NCBI RefSeq assembly: GCF_003286085.1
Contig: NW_020825330.1
Span: forward strand, 1,922,001-1,986,000
DNA: 64,000 nucleotides
Reading direction: 5' to 3'
Source of the DNA: Drosophila persimilis
Lineage: Eukaryota; Arthropoda; Insecta; Diptera; Drosophilidae
Position numbers and translations under genes: made by a program. The notes beneath the pieces are model-generated. The model saw only the letters and a program-made list of their open reading frames with translations. It made no database searches and was not told where the DNA came from. Below are positions 57,682-64,000 of this stretch, one piece after another. Each line of letters opens with the position of its first letter. The stretch's first letter is position 1.

Positions 57682-60600
57682 CTAGGCAGTGCTGTCCTCT
57701 TCGGGCTCATCGCCGCTGGCACCCGAGAAGATGTAGTTGTCGCGACCCTGGATGCCGGTGCCGCCGGCATCGCCCAGCCAGGGATAAACATTGGGGCACT
57801 CGCGACAGGTCTCCATGTAGCGGGTGTCCGTCAGATTCTGTTCGGGTATCTTGAAGGGCAGGGCGCACGTCTGCCAGATGTTGCAGGGCTTGGGGGCCAC
57901 GGCAATGCTCTTGTCACACTTCCACGACTCGATCTGGTTCACGTCGCGCAGCTCCTTGGGATCGGTCATGTACTGCAGCATCTGGGTAACCGTCAGGATG
58001 TAGACGTCGGGTCTGTGGGGTAAACAAAGCAAAACGGAATGAAGCTGGTGCCACATACGTGAATGTCTCTTATATTGCCACGAGTACCTTCAAGGATCAG
58101 AAAAGGCTCATAATGCTACTTCGGAGATACTTAAGAGAATGACAGGGCACACAGGTGTCCGCCAAAAAGAAAGGCCACCGAACCGTGCAGCCGGTTACTG
58201 GGAATGGATGATGCTGCAACCGCTGCAAAGTGGACACTGGCCAATGATGATGATGCTGTTGATGAGGAACAGTGGCTGCAAAGAGGCTCTGGCAGTGGCA
58301 GTGGCAGTGGCAGTGGCTAGTTGATGCAAAGGAAAACCTTGCGGCATTCTTTTGCCCCTCTAATGGGAGTGGTGTGGTACGCACTTTCAGGCATTTCATT
58401 CAAACGCTACAACACCTCTATCCTCCTTTCGCCTGCCCAGCCACGAGAGCCTGCAACAGCTTCAGCACCAGCACCAGCACCAGCACCAGCCTCCGAACAC
58501 AAACGCAATGTTGAAAGTCATTCACACTAATTAAAAACTTCGCACAATTGTGCGAGAAATAGTTTTGCAGCTGCTGCTGCTGTTCCATGCCCCCCCATCA
58601 CTTTTCGTGAGAGCTCCTCGTCATTCCCCATTTAAGGGGAGTCCTCGTCCTCCCACAGAGCTGGCTGGGTCAGATCTTTTTCGTTCTTAACTTCTCTCTG
58701 CCGTAAACTAATGCATGAGGTGCGAATCGGGAGGGGGGGGGCGAGTGCAGATATTTACGAGCACGGTTAGGAGTGTGTGTTGCCATTTTGGGGAAAATGA
58801 AGTTAACATTTCTTGGGTTTCGAAATGGAAACAGTAAAAAGTTGAGTTTTGTTACCCATACAAAGGGCATTTTAATCTGTCTGATTTCTTTGGCTTCCAC
58901 TTTACTCGCCGAGTACCCTCTCGTACATAATGCGAAGACCAGCGGCTCCAGAAAGATACTAGTCCTTTTTCAGGGATGGGTCTGGAATGCAATCATACCG
59001 AAACTGGATCATAGCCAACCGAACCTCCTTTACACTTATCGTATACCATCGAACCACCCTCAACCGATCCCATACCCAACTGTATCATGCCCAACCAAAC
59101 TTTAGCCCTAATCTCTTCCCATCGTACGCCATTCTAGTAAGTATACCTTTATCTCAGGCAATTCAGCATATTAAATGTTTCCATCAGGAAGCACACACAA
59201 ACAGATACTCCCTGCTCCTACTCCTGCTCCCTATGTAGGTCCTTGGAGTGACGTCGATGACGCGGGGCGCTGACAAAGTGCGATTCTATCAGCATAACTT
59301 CATTAAGCAAGTTTTTGGTGTACGCTGTATGCCACTTTCGCTTGCTTTTCCCTCTTCCTTGGTTCCTCTGTCTCTTTGTTTCCCCTCCTCTCTCTCTCTC
59401 TGGCTGTCTCTGTCGGCTCTGACTTATGTTGTTTTTGTGCGTTTTAACATGGCTTTTTAGTTAGCCCCGACCTCTAATGCTCTGCCTTGTTGGCCTTTCT
59501 GTTTTCCTTGGCCTGCTCCTGCTCTAGCTCTTCTCCGTCGTACCCTCGTCGTGTCCCGTGCTCCTCGACTCTCCTTTCCGGCTCCTGCTCCTGCTCTGCT
59601 CTGCTCGGCTCTGCTCTTGGTTCAGGACCTGGCCTGGGCCTGGGCCTCCACCGATATTTTTCAAAATGAAACTTTAACAAAATTAAACTTTTCTCATTAA
59701 AACGTGCGATTTTTTCGCTCCTTATCCTCAAACCCCGGGTCGGGTCAGGGCATCGGTCCGGGCGTCTGCTGTTGCTGATGATTTTTTTAAACGCTGACCG
59801 CAGCGTCGCCACTGTCGGCCGGAGAGAAAGTCAAAGTGAGAAGGAGAAGGAGGGTGAGAGAGGTAGGGGTAGAGGTAGAGTGTGGCAGAGAGAGAGCCGG
59901 ACTGAGATTCCGGCGAGAGCTGTGCATATGGTTGAGTGACTGCCCGTTGGATCGGGGTCTCGTGTACGGGGACTCCGTCCGGGGCTCAACCTGTCGACGG
60001 GCAACATGTGCCGCCGCCTCTACAAGCAATTTTTATAGCAATTGCCAATTTTGCTGCTGCCGCTGCTGTCCCTCCACCTCTCTACCCCTCTTCCCTTCCT
60101 CCGGATCCTCGTTTCTCCATCTCTCTTGGCTTTTTTTTTTTAATTGAATATAAAACTTGCCAGCGGCAATCGGAAGTGCACTGCAGGAAACGCCAGCTGC
60201 CCATGTGTGTATGTGCATGTGTATGTGTATGTGTGCGTGTATGTGTGCGTGTGTGCGCGCCAGAGAAAGATGGAGAGACCCAGAGAAAAAGACAGAGCCA
60301 GAGATAGAGAGAGAGAGAGAGAGAGTGTGTTCCAAAGTTGGCTTTCAATTAAGAAAACACCAGAAAAAAAAAAAAAAAAAAACAGTACTGAACTGAAAAA
60401 CGCAGCATTGAAACGAAAAACGAAAAAACTGCCCCAAAAGGAGATATAAATTTATGAAATATTAAGAGCCGTCTGCATATAACCAAATTGGTTCAAAGCC
60501 CGCTCAAAAATGTTGAAATAGTATATGGATACGTTTCAGCATTTTACTGGGAGATTTCGAAGCCATTTTCTTGATCCTTTCCGATGGAAATCTTTCCTAG

Positions 60601-62356
60601 ACTTTGCATAAGGATATGCATATACGTAGGCAGATACTAGATCTGCTGATGATTCTTTAGGAATAGGATATACATATGTTCTGCCATCATAAGAGACTGA
60701 AAGACTAGAGTGATACTCACAATTCAAGAGCCCAATCGAGGAACTTGTGCAGGCCGTTCTCCAGGGGCTTGGTCTGGAACCAGTTCGTGTGGAAGGGCAT
60801 CATATAGGGGGCCTTGTTCTGTTCGTAGTACCGCGAGAAGTCCTCCTGGAGCCAGGCCAGCACCTCCTCCTCGTCCAGATTGTGGAGCACACACTGGTCC
60901 ATATAGGGACAGTGGCCGCCCTCGAATCCCTCCACGTAGTGGGTGTTCAGTGGCACCTCCCAGACGCCGGGGAAGGTGCGCGACGGGCATGTGCCGCTCT
61001 TGCACTCGTGCGAGATCTTGTAGTCCAGGGTGTAGGGCCACACGGGCACGGCTACTGGTGGCACAGTGATCGAACTGTCGTAGATGTAGCCGAAGTCCTC
61101 CAGAACCTTTACGGGGAGGGGGAGAAAGCACAAGGATCAGTCGATGGCGGAAACAATGACAACAATGACGGTGGAGGAAAATCCATTATACACTGAGGAC
61201 ACACAAAATCTTCATCTGCAGGCACATGGATGGGCGCGTGTATCAATCTCAGTATATTCTATTATATGCATAAGGAGATCTGTTTACGATATGCCTTCGA
61301 CTGCCTCCAGCTGTCAACATGCGAACCGCAGTGGCAGGGACAGGGGCTGAGAGGCAGAGAGGCAGAGAGGCAGAGCTTGCCACATAATGGGCCACTTGAA
61401 GCGTTATACATATATGTGTTGTGACATTGATGTCATGTCATGTCACGTCAAGCAGAAACTTTCGCTTCAGTCAAAGCCTTTGCACGTGCGGCTACGGCTA
61501 CGGCTGCCACTGGCATGGCGCTGGCACTGCCTCGAAGTGAAGTTCACTTTAAAGCCAAATCAATGCATAGCCGCTGCTCAAAATTCGACTTGAATAAGAA
61601 TACGATTCTCAGATCGTCTCAGTTAGGATTCCAGTATCTTTTCCATAGAATAACAATCTGTTTTGTCCAAATATCTTCGCCTCTTGCCGCATGCTTAATG
61701 CTGCATAGATTCATTTGAAAATCATTAAAATTTAACGTTCCTCGAATTACGTTCGGCTTTAAGTTCAATTATTGCATTTAAATTGGTGTTGCAGCCGAAA
61801 AAGTGAACTGAAATTGGAATTGCTTTTTGACGGAGCCAACAATTGAATAAATTCTCAATTCCGTCTGGATGTTGTGGAAGTGAAAGGGGAATTGGCATTG
61901 GCATTAACATTGGTGTGAGCCGCAGACCGATTTAAGTGAATCACTTTTCGATTCTGTTTTCAGATCAGATCTTCTGTGGTCTTCTGATTTCAAGAAAATG
62001 CAATCGAAAATTGCATGTCAATTGATGTTCTCATTGTTTTCATTTCTTTTGTGCACATCCACCTGCAGCCGACCTCAAGGAGACCGGGGACATCGGATGT
62101 CGGTCTGCGGACGTCGGACGTCGGACTTCGACTCACCTTGTATTGGGTGTTGCGACCGGGCTTGAGGAATGGGGCGCGCATGCCGACCACATCGTTGACG
62201 GACACGTTGGCAAAGTGTCGCAGAATTTCACGCATGCCAATCATCTCGCCCACCCACTCCTCGTAGCCCTTGTCCTGGAGGCCCTGCTGCTGCGAGATGC
62301 TCTCGGTAGCCACCTCGTGTCCGGCATAGCCCAAATGCTGGATCTGTTGATAGTTG
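57682..62356 (-). CDS. Cda4: Chitin deacetylase, last three coding exons (probably Cda4)
   Basis: A secreted enzyme that deacetylates chitin in cuticle or related matrix. The exons seen are 62356-62137, 61106-60721 and 58012-57682, with phases agreeing and GTGAGT donors; about 312 residues in the window. The first exon carries the middle of the polysaccharide deacetylase (NodB-like) domain: GYAGHEVATES and the conserved VVGMRAPFLKPGRN. The second has WPYTLDY, CKSGTCPSRTFPGVWEVPLN and MMPFHTNWF. The third has WALELPDVYILTVTQMLQY across the junction and a Cys-rich end (CNIWQTCALP, CRECPNVYPWLGD). The signal peptide, chitin-binding and LDL-receptor modules and the TFDDA metal motif must lie beyond 64000. 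Assignment to Cda4 rests on recognition of the group III-like C-terminus and the X-linked context. Confidence 0.85.
58013..60720 (-). other. Chitin deacetylase intron (2.7 kb)
   Basis: No nested gene recognised. Simple sequences include GGCAGT repeats (58287-58318), GCACCA repeats (58462-58490), a GTATGTGT run (60205-60255), a GA tract (60305-60325) and an A run (60363-60381). Confidence 0.6.
61107..62136 (-). other. Chitin deacetylase intron (1.0 kb)
   Basis: Non-coding sequence with GAGGCAGA repeats near 61350-61375 and ATTGGC repeats near 61890-61912. No other gene is seen. Confidence 0.6.
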
Positions 62357-64000
62357 CTGCAATCGAAGGTAAACGAATTCGTTGTCAGAAATTATTTAAC
62401 ATTAAGGGTAGATCTAGATGAAGCATGGTACTGATTTAAGGGAAATCAGGGAAAGTATCAGCATTAATAGATATACAGATACACACTGTAAGCATTACAA
62501 GTCTTTTAAGAACTGTCCTAAGCAGTCCACGCAGTCTACGTCTTAAGCAGTCGCTGCAATACCTCATGCAGTAAAAAGACTACGCATGCACTGTCTCACT
62601 GTAAAGCAGTTTCACTAAGCAGTTTCCGACCAAAAAACCGACAAAACCCCAAGCTCTGTGAAGTTTTACACACGATCCGTAATTGGAGAGCACCGTATAT
62701 TACGGCATATGAAAATCCCTATCTAAAAGAAAAAGCCAACAACAAAAATGAATTCTAATTTGTAATATAATGTTTTCCACTTGCTCCACTGTTTGCTCGA
62801 ACAATGCGGGAGGAATGTGTGCTAGTTGCCTTTTGCTCAAATGTTAGCAAATCATTTTCACACTTGATGGCTTAACACAAAGGAGGACACACACACACAC
62901 ACACACACACATGAGGACTGCAGGACGCGTAGACAAGCATAGTTTTTGGTAAAATTCGAAACTAACTGAGGACCATGGACACGGCACCGGCACCGGCACT
63001 TGCACTCTCCTCACACACTTCAGGTTTTTGCCAATTAGAAGAATTGTACAGAAACCAAACAAAAATGCAAAAATGGTGTGAGAGGTAGCCTGGGGAGGGC
63101 CTTGGGTGTGGCTGTGGGTATGGCGAAACTGCTTAAAAAATAGACACAACCTCAGTCGTTTGTGTAGCGGAAACAACGAGGTGTAGACATCCCAAGACAC
63201 ACGTATAGAAATCATTTGGAGACCCATCAAGTCTGGAATAGGATTAAATTTCTAAGATGGTTTCAAAAGAGTACAAAGCATAAGAAGCATTCCAATTCCC
63301 TGGGGATGCTTAAAGTAGTTTAGATTTGATGCCAATTACAACTGTTATCTTTTCTCGGAATGTGTGGGTATTCTTTCATATCTACTGCGATTCGCTTTGC
63401 TCTGCTCAATTCGACAAATTTCTCGCCTTTTAAATGGACAAAAGGTTGCGCACAAAAGTATGCAACGCAAAAGGCAAAGTACAAGCCAAACACGTTTGTG
63501 AGTATGTGTGTCTGTGCATATTCAGAGCAATGCATAGTTTTGAGAAGAGAGCGATGATCCACAAAAAAAAAAAAAAAATGCAAAATAAAATTATGAATGT
63601 TTTGTCTATATATTTTTTTTTCTCTTTCCTGTCCCCCTACGTTAACTCTTGCAACAATAAGGAACATTTTGCATGAATGTATATAGTATTTATTAAGGAT
63701 TCACTCGCCTCTCACTGCCTCTCTCTCTTTCTCTCTGTCTCTGCCCCTGTGTGTGTGGCTCTGTGTTTGTGCAAATATTTTGCAATGAAATTACGCCCTA
63801 AAGTCAAACTTTTCACCCGAATTCTACCCTCCGCCCACCTCCCGAAATCTCCCACAAGCTCCCGTTCCTGGGGGCCCATGGCACGCCCCTTGTGCCCATT
63901 GAGAAACGAAACGAATACGAAAAGTAAAAATCATAATGAATGCGATGAGTTCTCGTTCTGGTTCGCGCTGTAGTTGTTGTAGTTGTAGTTGTAGTTGTAG
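62357..64000 (-). other. Chitin deacetylase intron reaching the window edge
   Basis: No further exon of the deacetylase or any other gene was found up to 64000. It holds GCAGTC-type repeats near 62520-62630, a CA tract (62886-62912), CACCGG repeats (62982-62998) and a GTTGTA array at the very end (63971-64000). Confidence 0.55.
63971..64000 (+). repeat. GTTGTA hexamer array at window end
   Basis: Five or more GTTGTA/GTAGTT units run to the last base, so the array may continue past the window. Confidence 0.8.

Overview
The window is eukaryotic and reads as Drosophila. It encodes Short gastrulation almost residue for residue like the known fly protein. It also has short 55-70 bp introns with GTRAGT donors, DRE and Motif-1 core-promoter elements, and abundant CA/GT/GA/CAG microsatellites. 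The many TACTCG-type repeats and long spacers suggest an obscura-group species (inference). The gene set (sog, Chsy, a DnaJC25 homologue, an isoaspartyl peptidase) fits Muller element A, the X chromosome.

Layout. 1-5263 is intron of sog. 5264-8202 holds the last three sog coding exons (+), followed by a long AT-rich 3' UTR. 9.9-23.1 kb is a gene-poor spacer. 23756-28734 is chondroitin synthase Chsy (+), with a complete alkaline phosphatase gene (-) nested in its third intron. 29.2-38.6 kb is a tandem duplication with a period of about 4.5 kb. Each unit carries a DALRD3-like gene (-), a decayed ZAD fragment (+) and a ZAD gene (+). The distal ZAD gene keeps five C2H2 fingers; the proximal copy has lost all of them. 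Next come a DnaJC25-like ER chaperone (-, 39467-40468), a SPRING/C12orf49-like Golgi protein (+, 41952-42662), an isoaspartyl peptidase/asparaginase (-, 43147-44124) and an unrecognised 191-aa protein (-, 45287-45862). A gene-poor 7.5 kb stretch follows, then an unrecognised six-TM protein (-, 53375-54400) and the last three coding exons of a chitin deacetylase, probably Cda4 (-, 57682-62356). The rest of the deacetylase gene runs off the right edge.

The genes do not form one pathway. They are a typical mix of a developmental patterning gene with large regulatory DNA (sog), secretory-pathway and matrix enzymes (Chsy, alkaline phosphatase, DnaJC25, SPRING, Cda4) and RNA/transcription genes (DALRD3, ZAD-C2H2). 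The most notable region is the DALRD3/ZAD duplication. About 3.2 kb of it is nearly identical between copies, and the identity drops sharply inside the ZAD coding region. That pattern suggests gene conversion between older paralogues. No intact transposon, tRNA, rRNA or CRISPR array was recognised.
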